Shown: positions 6,212 to 12,428 of the stretch, piece after piece
Position numbering within the stretch: position 1 is the stretch's first letter
Layout: every line of letters starts with the position of its first letter
Origin: a virus
IMG/VR virus record: IMGVR_UViG_3300035130_000092
Location: 1-43,662 of that record
Length of the DNA: 43,662 nucleotides
Reading direction: 5' to 3' (one strand)
Notes under the pieces: generated by a model
Told to the model about the DNA's origin: nothing
Database searches by the model: none
What the model saw: the letters and a program-made list of their open reading frames with translations, nothing else
Translations under genes and position numbers: made by a program

Positions 6212-7294
6212 CTACCGAAACCGCGGCCGGAAGATGCGCTTCGGCTGCATGGTTTCCGTATTCTCCTCGACCGCGACGTCGAACAGATCGTCCCCCGCTT
6301 CAAGCCCCAGACTTCGCGCGAGCGACTCCCATGTCTCCAGCTGAGGTGCGTCCCGGCCAAGCCACTCCGCCAATGACTGCGCGACGCCCGCCCAGTTCGT
6401 CTGTTCGTATGCCGGTGCCGCCTTGTAACTGACCTTAGCCACTCCGGGCGCGACAATGCCAGACGCGTCGCCAATAAACCCCTCGACGCGCACCCGGTAC
6501 TCCTTGTAGCGCTCGACCGCCGCATTCTCGTCGGCCTTCGCCTTGCGTAGCAGCTCGAGTACTGCGGTCTGCTCGGAGTCCGCGTCGATGATGTCCTCAG
6601 ATTTCTGCGGTACTGACGCATCGGGGGGAGCAACTCCCGCGAGCACGTGCTCCTCCCAGAATTGGCGTTCCCCCTCCACGATGTCCGCGATCAAAGAGTC
6701 GTCGCGATCGATCCGGATGGGCGTGAGCAGCTCCGCCATCCCGTCCTGCATGAGAGCCTCGACATGGTCCGCGATCGTCTGAGGGGAGAAGCCGCCGCGG
6801 CGCATGTGCACCATCCCCCGGAACGCAGACTCGTCAGCAAAGAGCACGACAAGATAGTTCACATGAGAGCGCGTCACCGCCAGTTCGTGCTGGCACTGGA
6901 TGATCTCGTGATGCGGGGGCTTCGGTGCCGTCTCCGATCCCCAGCGGTGTCTCCCCCAGGAGGAGTGAGTCTTGATCTGCACGATCGCGCCGGCCGTCAC
7001 GTCGAGGAGGTCCGGGGTCGCCGCCATGTAGTAATGCTCGTCGCTCGGGAGCCAGCCGCCTTCCTGCGTCTCGTGCCCGGTCAGCCGGCGGTAGAGCTCG
7101 GCGACCACGTCCTCAAGGAGCTGGCCGCGCTCCATGACCGCCGTGGGGATGTCCGCGGCCTTCCCGCGCTTGTCGAGCCAGAGCTCGAGGCGGCTCGTGT
7201 AGGGGGATAGGCCGAGGGCGGCCGCTGCGTCAGAGCCGCCTATGTAGTTGCGGCGGCGCTCAAGCCATTCGTCGCGGGTGAGTTCCTCAGGCAT
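6212..7294 (-). CDS. YqaJ-type viral recombinase exonuclease
   Basis: A 360-residue nuclease of the lambda-exonuclease/YqaJ fold, which digests one strand of duplex DNA to give the annealing protein its substrate. Visible motifs: RRNYIGGSDAAAALGLSPY (about residues 14-32), GQLLEDVVAELY, then the core MAATPDLLD followed by VQIKTH. After this come IIQCQHELAVT and the helical region usual in the family. The catalytic (D/E)xK position reads QIK, with Gln where Glu is usual; Q variants occur in the wider PD-(D/E)xK superfamily, but this deserves a check. I chose ATG 7294 after GCGAGGTG; a GTG two codons earlier is the alternative. It forms a module with the RecT-type gene and the ATPase. Confidence 0.88.
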   Translation of the reverse strand: MPEELTRDEWLERRRNYIGGSDAAAALGLSPYTSRLELWLDKRGKAADIPTAVMERGQLLEDVVAELYRRLTGHETQEGGWLPSDEHYYMAATPDLLDVTAGAIVQIKTHSSWGRHRWGSETAPKPPHHEIIQCQHELAVTRSHVNYLVVLFADESAFRGMVHMRRGGFSPQTIADHVEALMQDGMAELLTPIRIDRDDSLIADIVEGERQFWEEHVLAGVAPPDASVPQKSEDIIDADSEQTAVLELLRKAKADENAAVERYKEYRVRVEGFIGDASGIVAPGVAKVSYKAAPAYEQTNWAGVAQSLAEWLGRDAPQLETWESLARSLGLEAGDDLFDVAVEENTETMQPKRIFRPRFR

Positions 7295-7862
7295 CGGCAC
7301 CTCGCTCAGCAGTCGGAATCGGTGGTTGCGGGTAGTGCTTACGCACGATGCGAGCGCATCGAGCCAACACGCGCGCGCGTTCCAGGGCGCAGTCGGCGTA
7401 GGCGGCGGCGTAGGCGTAGGCGGCGTTGGCGGCGTGGGCGGCGGCGGCGGCGTAGGCGGCGTAGGCGGCGTGGGCGGCGGCGGCGGCGTAGGCGGCGTAG
7501 GCGTCGGCGTTGGCGGCGTAGGCGGCGGCGTAGGCGGCGTCGGCGGCGGTTACCACATCACTCGCAGTTGCGCCATGCCCTCGCGCCCACGAGCGCGCCG
7601 TGCGTTGGCATCGGTCGAACGCTCGACGGGAGTCTCCGCTCGTGTACCTCCGCGCAAGAGCAGCACAGTCACATGCGCACAGTACCAGTCGCTTGCGCGC
7701 GTCACTTTCGGGCCGCCCCGCCTTGCGTCCGAGCAACCACAGCATCCAGTCCCCGCGCTCGCAGTTGTTCCACGCGGTCTGCGCGTCGGGCTGCGTTCGC
7801 GCCCACGCCACCCCGTCGGAACAGGCACCGCGAGGCAGTAGTCGCGTCCAATGCTTACTCAT
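7287..7862 (-). CDS. Ala/Tyr-repeat protein (Imm5-like N-terminal region)
   Basis: A 191-residue protein. The N-terminal 95 residues contain the pattern CSDGVAWART...AWNNCERGDWMLWLLG and a Cys-rich helix (LVLCACDCAALARRY). I associate this with phage and bacterial proteins sometimes labelled Imm5-like; the link is by memory of the pattern only. Residues about 105-165 are an extreme low-complexity helix of Ala, Tyr and His, including a 12-residue unit (AYAAYAAAAAHA) twice in tandem, encoded by GGCGGCGTA-type DNA repeats. A short basic helix follows. The ATG at 7862 sits inside ATGAGTAA, overlapping a tiny upstream gene. Function unknown. Confidence 0.7.
   Translation of the reverse strand: MSKHWTRLLPRGACSDGVAWARTQPDAQTAWNNCERGDWMLWLLGRKAGRPESDARKRLVLCACDCAALARRYTSGDSRRAFDRCQRTARSWARGHGATASDVVTAADAAYAAAYAANADAYAAYAAAAAHAAYAAYAAAAAHAANAAYAYAAAYADCALERARVLARCARIVRKHYPQPPIPTAERGADA
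7390..7550. repeat. GC-rich low-complexity tract (GGCGGCGTA units)
   Basis: About 160 bp built from GGC, GGCGTA and GGCGTGG units, with a 36-bp unit apparently duplicated in tandem near the middle. On the minus strand it encodes the Ala/Tyr/His helix. It also opens long antisense glycine-rich frames that I regard as artefacts. Such tracts are prone to slippage. Confidence 0.85.
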
Positions 7863-7938
7863 AACTGACCTCCGCAGTCGCAGTCGGGACGTACTGACTC
7901 GCCACGGGCGTGAGCTCGAGCTGACCCATCCACATCAT
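7855..7938 (-). CDS. 27-residue micro-gene
   Basis: Translates as 27 residues beginning MMWMGQLELTPVASQY. Its ATG (7938) overlaps the preceding stop (ATGA) with GGAG seven bases upstream, and its TAA lies in the ATGAGTAA that begins the next gene. It exactly fills a gap between two genes in an operon where every junction overlaps, which supports real translation. It could instead be a coupling ORF with no function of its own. Confidence 0.5.
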   Translation of the reverse strand: MMWMGQLELTPVASQYVPTATAEVSYE

Positions 7939-8336
7939 GCGCCCCGCTCCTCGAGCACCCACCGCTCCCGCTTGCGCCTGACAACGAACAGCCGGAACGG
8001 ATACCAGAGCCCCTCCGTGATCCGGAGCTTGACCGCGGCGTCGTCGCGCATATGCCCCTTCGTCTCGTGGATCTCGAGACTCCCGTCCGAGCGCTGAACC
8101 AGGAAGTCGACGGTGTACCAGCAGCGCGGGCCGAGCCGCAACTTCAGGCTCTCGAAGTCGAAGCGCACGACGTCCCCGTCGACCATGCGCGCCAGGAGAT
8201 GCTCGGCGTACGCGAGCTCGAGCGCGTTCATGCGGTCGGGGGTATGGGACTGGACGCGACCTTTGCCGCTCTTGCGGCCGATTTCCGCGAGGATGCGCTG
8301 CTGCTCGGCGGCGATCTGTTCCGGACTCAGTGCCAC
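7935..8336 (-). CDS. DUF1064-like PD-(D/E)xK endonuclease
   Basis: A 133-residue protein starting with GTG 8336 after GGAGAGAGCC. The pattern is an N-terminal basic segment, then N-ALELAYAEHL, FDFESLKLRLG, the core TVDFLVQRSDGSLEIHETKGH, then ITEGLWYPFRLFVVRRK. This matches the phage DUF1064 group, small nucleases of the PD-(D/E)xK fold with Asp from TVDF and the E-x-K of HETKG. A role in resolving or trimming replication or recombination intermediates is inferred from the fold and from nearby recombination genes. Confidence in the family is good; the substrate is unknown. Confidence 0.82.
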   Translation of the reverse strand: MALSPEQIAAEQQRILAEIGRKSGKGRVQSHTPDRMNALELAYAEHLLARMVDGDVVRFDFESLKLRLGPRCWYTVDFLVQRSDGSLEIHETKGHMRDDAAVKLRITEGLWYPFRLFVVRRKRERWVLEERGA

Positions 8337-8386
8337 GGCTCTCTCCCTGTCCCGTAGCGTACTGTGGTGCCCGTGCGGCGCAAGGA

Positions 8387-8815
8387 TTATTCCGTTTTAT
8401 TCAGCCAACGCCTCGTCTTCCGCGGTCGCAGACAGTACTTCGTCCCGATCACATCCGCGTCGTAGAGCTTCCACACATACTCCTCGATCGGGAGCTCGAC
8501 GTCCTGGGGGTAGTCGCCGCTGATCTTGTCGTGGTAGTGGATCGCCCAGCACGCGACGGTCTTGTCCGCCATGACCACGGACTCCGTCACCTTCACGAGC
8601 GCGGGCTCCCCCTTGCGGTACGGCGCCTCGAGATCCCGGAGGACGAAGTGGATGGCGCCGCGCCGCCGGTAGACGATGACCCACGTCGGCACCTTCCCGC
8701 CTTGGGTGCGCCTGAGCAGATCGGCGTTCGCCTCGGAGACAGACTTCGGCATCTGTTGTTCGATGCGGGCGACGTCACTGTCATCCATGCCACGGAGCGG
8801 CGTGTCAGTCCCCAT
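8387..8815 (-). CDS. Hypothetical protein
   Basis: A 142-residue protein. ATG 8815 was chosen for the AGAGGTGA site just upstream, overlapping the end of the previous gene; longer in-frame starts lie in that gene. It appears to be a mixed alpha/beta fold (WVIVYRRRGAIHFVLRDLEAPY, then a Lys/Glu-rich central strand region, then ELPIEEYVWKLYDADVIG). The C terminus is basic (RPRKTRRWLNK). It has no Cys cluster, unlike many neighbours. I do not recognise the family. Confidence 0.72.
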   Translation of the reverse strand: MGTDTPLRGMDDSDVARIEQQMPKSVSEANADLLRRTQGGKVPTWVIVYRRRGAIHFVLRDLEAPYRKGEPALVKVTESVVMADKTVACWAIHYHDKISGDYPQDVELPIEEYVWKLYDADVIGTKYCLRPRKTRRWLNKTE

Positions 8816-8820
8816 TACGC

Positions 8821-9435
8821 TCACCTCTCTTCCTTCAACATCATAGCCTCCGCGTCCCTGATCGGCCGCCAGTGATATCCCTCGCGCTTGAGCTGCGCGA
8901 TCAGGACCTGGTAGGGCCCGCAAAGCACCGGCAGCGGTTGGGTCTCCAGCGCTTGCGGCGCATACAGCGCGGGCCCGGGGAGGTCCTTGTGGACCATCTC
9001 CAGGTACTTGCCGTCCACGAGCATCCCGTCGAAGCGCATGATCGGTGGATCCGAGTAGTGGACTGTGCCAGTGCCCTTGCAGACGGGGCAGTCAGGCTTC
9101 AAGATCACGCCTCGTCCGCCGCAGCGCTTGCAGTTCGAGCCGAGTCCGTCGCAGACATCCGCGGGCTCGGAGCAGAATTCAGCACAATCGCACGTATCAT
9201 CCCACTCGTATCGGTCGGGATGCACCTGCGGGAGTTGCCGAATGCACGTTGACCAGTCAACGGCGTCGAACGTCGAGAAGAGCTCAGGAGGGACTTTCAC
9301 CTCCATGTCCGGTTTGACCGTGCGCCGGCGCACGGCGATGAAACCGTTGGAGGCATACTTCCAGCCGCCTACCACGAATGGGCGCTCGATGTCATACCGG
9401 CTCTCGCCCTGCATGCAGAATCGCTGCCAGTTCAC
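8821..9435 (-). CDS. DnaJ-like zinc-ribbon phage protein (possible clamp-like fold)
   Basis: A 204-residue protein. The start is taken as GTG 9435, behind AAAGGAG, rather than a TTG eight codons earlier. The N-terminal part (RPFVVGGWKYASNGFIAVRR) and C-terminal part (MRFDGMLVDGKYLEMVHKDLPG...) flank a central cysteine block: CDCAEFC, CDGLGSNCKRCGGRG and CPVCKGTG, which is a DnaJ-type CxxCxGxG repeat. Similar layouts recur in phages. The halves recall sliding-clamp-like strands, but that is speculation from pattern. Zinc binding is likely; the function is unproven. Confidence 0.72.
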   Translation of the reverse strand: MNWQRFCMQGESRYDIERPFVVGGWKYASNGFIAVRRRTVKPDMEVKVPPELFSTFDAVDWSTCIRQLPQVHPDRYEWDDTCDCAEFCSEPADVCDGLGSNCKRCGGRGVILKPDCPVCKGTGTVHYSDPPIMRFDGMLVDGKYLEMVHKDLPGPALYAPQALETQPLPVLCGPYQVLIAQLKREGYHWRPIRDAEAMMLKEER

Positions 9436-9455
9436 TGTGTCTCCTTTCTCACGGT

Positions 9456-9539
9456 TCAACCCCGCGACGACCTGATAGAATCGCTGTTCAGGAGATCGAT
9501 GTAGGCGCTCAAGTACTCGGCTTGTTCGCTCTCAGTCAT
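9456..9539 (-). CDS. 27-residue acidic micro-gene
   Basis: A small frame starting MTESEQAEYLSAYIDLLNSD. ATG 9539 overlaps the stop of the zinc-ribbon gene (ATGA, 9536-9539) and has GGAAGGGG upstream. The product is a single amphipathic helix with an SSR tail. Start context and operon spacing support translation, though nothing is known of a function. Confidence 0.55.
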   Translation of the reverse strand: MTESEQAEYLSAYIDLLNSDSIRSSRG

Positions 9540-9856
9540 CGCTTCCCCTTCCGATACTCCACGTCGTAGTAGGACCCGCATTCCGTGCAGACGAGCCGCA
9601 ACAGCACGCACGGCGGCTTGCGCACGTAGAAGGTCGTCTTCCGGCACTTCGGGCACTTCAGATCTTCCTCCGGAGAGGTGGGACGAGGAGAGCACTCGGG
9701 GGCGACACCACGGGCCTGAGTCCTATTGCGAGCCCGAGCGCGGCTGGGACTGTCTCCCTGCGACCGCCTTTCCTCCCGCGATCTTGCAGACCGGCCTTTC
9801 ACCCGGCCCTTCGCTGGTCCCTCGCTCTGTTGCTTCTTCCGCCGCACTCGTCCCAC
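9536..9856 (-). CDS. Basic protein with C-terminal zinc ribbon
   Basis: A 106-residue protein with GTG start 9856 following AGGAGAGG. The first 60 residues are disordered and strongly basic (Arg, Ser, Gln). The last 40 residues form a classic four-Cys ribbon: CPKC, a beta-hairpin, then CTECGSYYDVEY. Basic tail plus ribbon suggests DNA or RNA binding, as in small phage regulators, but no direct evidence exists. Confidence 0.72.
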   Translation of the reverse strand: MGRVRRKKQQSEGPAKGRVKGRSARSREERRSQGDSPSRARARNRTQARGVAPECSPRPTSPEEDLKCPKCRKTTFYVRKPPCVLLRLVCTECGSYYDVEYRKGKR

Positions 9857-9862
9857 CCTCTC

Positions 9863-10156
9863 CTATTTGTCTTCACTCATCCGACACAGCCCGCCCGCGC
9901 GACTGTCCTGCACCCAGAGGTACCTCCGGCCCGAGGCGTCCTCGAGGATCGCGTAGCGCATGCCTTCCCCGGTCCGGCCCGACTCCACGACCTGCACCGA
10001 GGAGCTCCCCCACCCGAACTCCTCGCGCGTCTCTATCTGCGGCCGCTCCCGCTCGTCGAGGGCCCAGGCCAGGAACGTCAAATACGTCAGCCAGAAGGCC
10101 AAGCCCGCGAACGCGACCCAGAGGATTCCGCCCCAGCGGTCAGTGATAGAGCGCAT
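9863..10156 (-). CDS. Single-pass membrane protein
   Basis: A 97-residue protein starting at ATG 10156, inside the end of the preceding 31-residue gene. It has one clear membrane helix (WVAFAGLAFWLTYLTFLAWAL, about residues 10-30) and then a polar domain of about 65 residues. That domain contains RYAILEDASGRRYLWVQDS, a small beta-like segment. With a basic N terminus the polar domain would lie outside the membrane. It pairs with the tiny membrane protein just upstream; together they could form a complex. Role unknown. Confidence 0.7.
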   Translation of the reverse strand: MRSITDRWGGILWVAFAGLAFWLTYLTFLAWALDERERPQIETREEFGWGSSSVQVVESGRTGEGMRYAILEDASGRRYLWVQDSRAGGLCRMSEDK

Positions 10157-10235
10157 AGACCACACCCGTGATGAATGCGAACAGGACGACCGCGATCGCG
10201 AGCTCGAGCAGCGACTGTTGCGTTTCGTAGCGCAT
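10140..10235 (-). CDS. 31-residue membrane micro-protein
   Basis: Starts at ATG 10235 after GGAGCGAGGTGACC and encodes MRYETQQSLLELAIAVVLF followed by more hydrophobic residues. The product is one membrane helix with short tails. It overlaps the next membrane-protein gene by 17 bases. The good ribosome binding site and the coherent helix make it likely to be real. It could act with the next gene product, for example in exclusion or membrane anchoring, but this is conjecture. Confidence 0.62.
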   Translation of the reverse strand: MRYETQQSLLELAIAVVLFAFITGVVYALYH

Positions 10236-10237
10236 GG

Positions 10238-10324
10238 TCACCTCGCTCCTAGAGTGAAACGGGCGCCCCCGGGGAAGTCCGCGCAGGAGATGCGCGGGGA
10301 GGGGCGCCCGATATTGCGGATCAT
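10238..10324 (-). CDS. Possible 28-residue leader ORF through a hairpin
   Basis: ATG 10324 is preceded by GGGGGAA and the frame ends at TGA 10238, three bases before the next ATG. It reads straight through the strong hairpin at 10260-10310. The peptide is unremarkable (MIRNIGRPSPRISC...). If translated, ribosomes would open or close the hairpin, as in attenuation. It may be a chance frame. Confidence 0.3.
   Translation of the reverse strand: MIRNIGRPSPRISCADFPGGARFTLGAR
10260..10310. promoter_or_regulatory. Two-tier hairpin in a leftward gene leader
   Basis: The outer stem is 10 bp and perfect (10260-10269 with 10301-10310). The inner stem is 7 bp and perfect (10279-10285 with 10291-10297), with a 5-nt loop. 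No T-run follows on either strand, so it is more likely a leader or processing element than an intrinsic terminator. It lies 25 bases upstream of the 31-residue membrane gene. The rest of the gap to 10393 has no other clear gene; a weak leftward promoter-like pair (TTGTCG, 16 bp, TAGCAT) is present. Confidence 0.7.
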
Positions 10325-10393
10325 GACTGCTTCCCCCACAGCCTGCTCCAATGCTACCACGCTCCCGGGGTGCGACAACGACTATCCCGGTTT

Positions 10394-10675
10394 TTACCAG
10401 CTCTCGTCGAGGACAGCCACGGCCTGGGCGACCGCGCCCGCGAGCGACTCCGCAGAGGCCTCGATCTGCCGGAATCGCTCCAGACCTGATGCGTTGAGGC
10501 CCTTCACCTCCGCGCGCACTTGCCAGTGCGCCATCGCCCAGGTCTTGTTCAGCCGCATGTCGTAGCGCGTGGTCGTGATGCGCACGACGTCAACTCGCTC
10601 GACGTGGTATTTCTTCTCTGCCGCACCCTGCACGAACTCGTCGCGCGCGACCTCGGTAGTACACAGCTCGTTCAT
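10394..10675 (-). CDS. Hypothetical protein
   Basis: A 93-residue protein from ATG 10675, overlapping the preceding stop (ATGA) behind AGGAGAGAG. The middle is beta-strand rich (KYHVERVDVVRITTTRYDMR) and is followed by a strand (HWQVRAEVKGLNASG) and a C-terminal Ala-rich helix that ends in DESW. The fold looks like a small alpha/beta sandwich. I did not recognise the family. It is co-translated with the NrdR-like ribbon protein. Confidence 0.68.
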   Translation of the reverse strand: MNELCTTEVARDEFVQGAAEKKYHVERVDVVRITTTRYDMRLNKTWAMAHWQVRAEVKGLNASGLERFRQIEASAESLAGAVAQAVAVLDESW

Positions 10676-10905
10676 GATTCTCTCTCCTGTTCCCGGCGAA
10701 AGCGGCGTATCGTCTCCTCGATCTGCCGCGCGAGTTCGTCCGCGATCGTCCCCTGACGCTCGTAGGCCTCCACGATCTTCTCCCGCGTCGTGTACCGCTT
10801 CCCACAACTCGGACACTGCCGTCGACGGCGGACCTCCGCATCCGTGACTCCGGCGCGCCTCGAGTCCGTCACGATCGTGGCGACCCCGCAGCAGGGCGAG
10901 AGCAT
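10672..10905 (-). CDS. NrdR-like zinc-ribbon protein without the ATP-cone
   Basis: A 77-residue protein. Residues 1-45 match the zinc ribbon of NrdR, the repressor of ribonucleotide reductase genes: MLSPCCG, a D-SRRAG segment, then RRRRQCPSCGKRYTTREKI. In NrdR an ATP-cone domain of about 100 residues follows; here only about 30 residues of charged helix (RRFRREQERE) remain. The ribbon is the DNA-binding part of NrdR. This might be a phage DNA-binding regulator, a mimic that competes for NrdR boxes, or just a ribbon of like shape. ATG 10905 lies one base after the preceding stop. Confidence 0.78.
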   Translation of the reverse strand: MLSPCCGVATIVTDSRRAGVTDAEVRRRRQCPSCGKRYTTREKIVEAYERQGTIADELARQIEETIRRFRREQERES

Positions 10906-10906
10906 C

Positions 10907-11143
10907 TCAGTCGCCCCGGATCCCGATGGTTGCGGCGTGGACGACGCGGGTGAGGCGCTTGCGGACCGCCTTCACGGCGTCGATGTGCTGATCGGTCGCC
11001 CAGGTCTGCTCGCAGATGACCGCGAGGCAGACGAGCCCATTGTTGACGTGATGCGCGATCCAGTCAGCCTGCTCCTGAGTGAACGTGATACCTCTCGCGT
11101 AGGCGTCCTCCACCGGGTCGGCTACGTCATGGTCTGTCGCCAT
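10907..11143 (-). CDS. Hypothetical helical protein
   Basis: A 78-residue protein starting at ATG 11143, which overlaps the preceding stop (TGATG). It is mostly helical: FTQEQADWIAHHVNNGLVCL, then DQHIDAVKAVRKRLTRVV. A longer frame exists upstream, but it lies in the previous gene and looks like shadow sequence. Family unknown. It sits between two zinc-ribbon genes. Confidence 0.68.
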   Translation of the reverse strand: MATDHDVADPVEDAYARGITFTQEQADWIAHHVNNGLVCLAVICEQTWATDQHIDAVKAVRKRLTRVVHAATIGIRGD

Positions 11144-11682
11144 CAGCGCCCGTCCTCTCCTGGGCCCTTGGCCGGCCCGAACAGCGTGGTCAGTTTGTCG
11201 TGACACGCCTGGCAGGCGAACGTCTCCGGCGTCACCATCACGACCGCCGGCGCCCCGCAATGCGCGCACAGCGATCCCGCAGGTGGACTGTCACCGACCG
11301 AACGCGGCCACCACTTCTGGTGGTAGGGTGACAACGACATCGGTTCTTTGGCCGCAGCGATCTGCACACTCCCGCCCTTGTAGTTGCTCGCAACCATGTT
11401 CGTGCGCGTACGGACCATGATCTCGAGCCGATCGACCTTCTCGTAAATCGTCTCCGACTCCTCGTACTGACTCAGGATCTCGTGCGCGACGGTCGCCGCT
11501 TCCCCGGGGCTCGCGGCATTGATCGTCAGCCACACGACCTCCTCGTCGACCTCCCGCATCTCCACGAGCACGTCGTCGATCGTTGCTTCGAACCACTCGA
11601 CGAAGCGCAGGGCGCGCTTATGATCGTCCGCACCGAGAGGCACCTGATACACGGTTATGACGTCTGTCTCGAGCACTCTCAC
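11143..11682 (-). CDS. Hypothetical protein with C-terminal zinc ribbon
   Basis: A 179-residue protein. The start is GTG 11682 behind GGGGGTGA. The first 110 residues are an alpha/beta domain (ALRFVEWFEATIDDVLVEMR, then VVWLTINAASPGEAATVAHE). The end holds a four-Cys ribbon, CAHCGAP and then CQACHDK, about residues 137-162. It overlaps the next gene by TGATG. No family assigned; the ribbon suggests nucleic-acid or protein contact. Confidence 0.7.
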   Translation of the reverse strand: MRVLETDVITVYQVPLGADDHKRALRFVEWFEATIDDVLVEMREVDEEVVWLTINAASPGEAATVAHEILSQYEESETIYEKVDRLEIMVRTRTNMVASNYKGGSVQIAAAKEPMSLSPYHQKWWPRSVGDSPPAGSLCAHCGAPAVVMVTPETFACQACHDKLTTLFGPAKGPGEDGR

Positions 11683-11685
11683 TGG

Positions 11686-11886
11686 TCACCCCCAGAGCAT
11701 GTCCTCGGTCCAACCGGCCTCGACGCGGTCCCGCCAGATGCGGTCTCTCAGAGACTGCCGCGCTGCGCGCGCTTCGTCCGACAGCGGCTGCGACTCCGCC
11801 GGCAACTCCCAGGGTTCGCGGTCGGGTTCGAAGGCGCCGAGCTGCGCGTCTTCAGGCGAGGTGCGTGAGATGCGCGGGCGTTTCAT
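11686..11886 (-). CDS. Small hypothetical protein behind a hairpin leader
   Basis: A 66-residue protein with ATG 11886 and a strong GAGAGGGGAAGG site. It is polar, Pro/Glu-rich at first and then helical (SDEARAARQSLRDRIWRDR). It is preceded by a leader holding the hairpin at 11923-11953, one of four comparable leaders in this part of the operon. Function unknown. Confidence 0.68.
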   Translation of the reverse strand: MKRPRISRTSPEDAQLGAFEPDREPWELPAESQPLSDEARAARQSLRDRIWRDRVEAGWTEDMLWG

Positions 11887-11968
11887 CGCCTTCCCCTCTC
11901 GGGAACCGTCACACCCGTGTCCGGTAGGCCCCCGTCAGTGACGAGGGCCTGCCGTCGGGGCGTGGCTA
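11887..11968 (-). promoter_or_regulatory. Hairpin leader 1 (ESAS-like)
   Basis: Read leftward, it begins TAGCCACGCCCCGAC, in which TAG is the stop of the preceding gene. It then holds a hairpin (11923-11931 with 11945-11953, plus an inner CGTCA/TGACG) and ends in CGAGAGGGGAAGG before the ATG. The same order of parts is seen in leaders 2-4. Confidence 0.65.
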
Positions 11969-12163
11969 GCGGGTCGCCATCACCGCCGCAACCAGCTCGT
12001 CGGGCCCGTCCGTGATCACGATACCCTCGCGCTCCTGGATGGTGGGCGCCACGTCGTGCGCCCACGCGCGTATCTCCTCCTCTGTGGCACTGGCGCGAAA
12101 CGCGCGCGTCTCCGGGTTATCCCCGTATCTCTCCAGGTACTCACGAGCCGCCATGCATTCCAT
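11966..12163 (-). CDS. Small hypothetical protein behind a hairpin leader
   Basis: A 65-residue protein from ATG 12163, seven bases after AGGGGA. A second ATG three codons on is possible. It begins MECMAAREYLERYGDNPETR and has a helix (TEEEIRAWAHDVAPTI) and a C-terminal hydrophobic strand-helix. The family was not recognised. The preceding 85-base leader has its own two-tier hairpin. Confidence 0.66.
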   Translation of the reverse strand: MECMAAREYLERYGDNPETRAFRASATEEEIRAWAHDVAPTIQEREGIVITDGPDELVAAVMATR

Positions 12164-12251
12164 CGTGCATCCCCTCTCTCTGTACGTCACCCCGGCAACC
12201 GGCGCGCGCCCCACTGTCTCATAGAGACGAGGGGCGGCAGCGTCGTGGCTA
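12164..12251 (-). promoter_or_regulatory. Hairpin leader 2 (ESAS-like)
   Basis: Begins leftward at TAGCCACGAC (12242-12251, including the upstream stop). It then has a hairpin with stems GCCCC/GGGGC (12208-12212 with 12231-12235) and GTCTC/GAGAC (12216-12220 with 12224-12228). After that comes a 19-bp block (12193-12211) shared exactly with leader 3, and the site AGAGAGGGG. Confidence 0.72.
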
Positions 12252-12425
12252 CGTCTCGCGTCTGTCGTACGGCATGATGCGCGCCGGCGAGGGCGCTCTG
12301 CGGAGCTTCTGGTAATCCGCAAGCCATTGCTCGACGCTCACCCGGTCCTCGGCGAAGCGTACGCCGTTGAGCGGCGTCCACGGCGAGTCAGGATAGCGGC
12401 GCGTCTCGGCCACGTAGATCGTCAT
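12249..12425 (-). CDS. 58-residue hypothetical protein
   Basis: Starts at ATG 12425, just after the preceding stop (TGA 12429-12431) with GAGG upstream, and ends at TAG 12249. It begins MTIYVAETRRYPDSPW and continues with a helix (SVEQWLADYQKLRR) and a basic tail. Composition and reading frame resemble the neighbouring genes, and the frame explains an otherwise empty stretch. The stop codon is the first part of the repeated leader motif. Family unknown. Confidence 0.65.
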   Translation of the reverse strand: MTIYVAETRRYPDSPWTPLNGVRFAEDRVSVEQWLADYQKLRRAPSPARIMPYDRRET

Positions 12426-12428
12426 GGC

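Noticed and set aside
7248-7864. Long plus-strand frames rich in Gly/Val or Arg across the GGCGGCGTA tract
   Set aside because: They are antisense readings of the Ala/Tyr repeat gene; composition is pure low complexity and there is no ribosome binding site.
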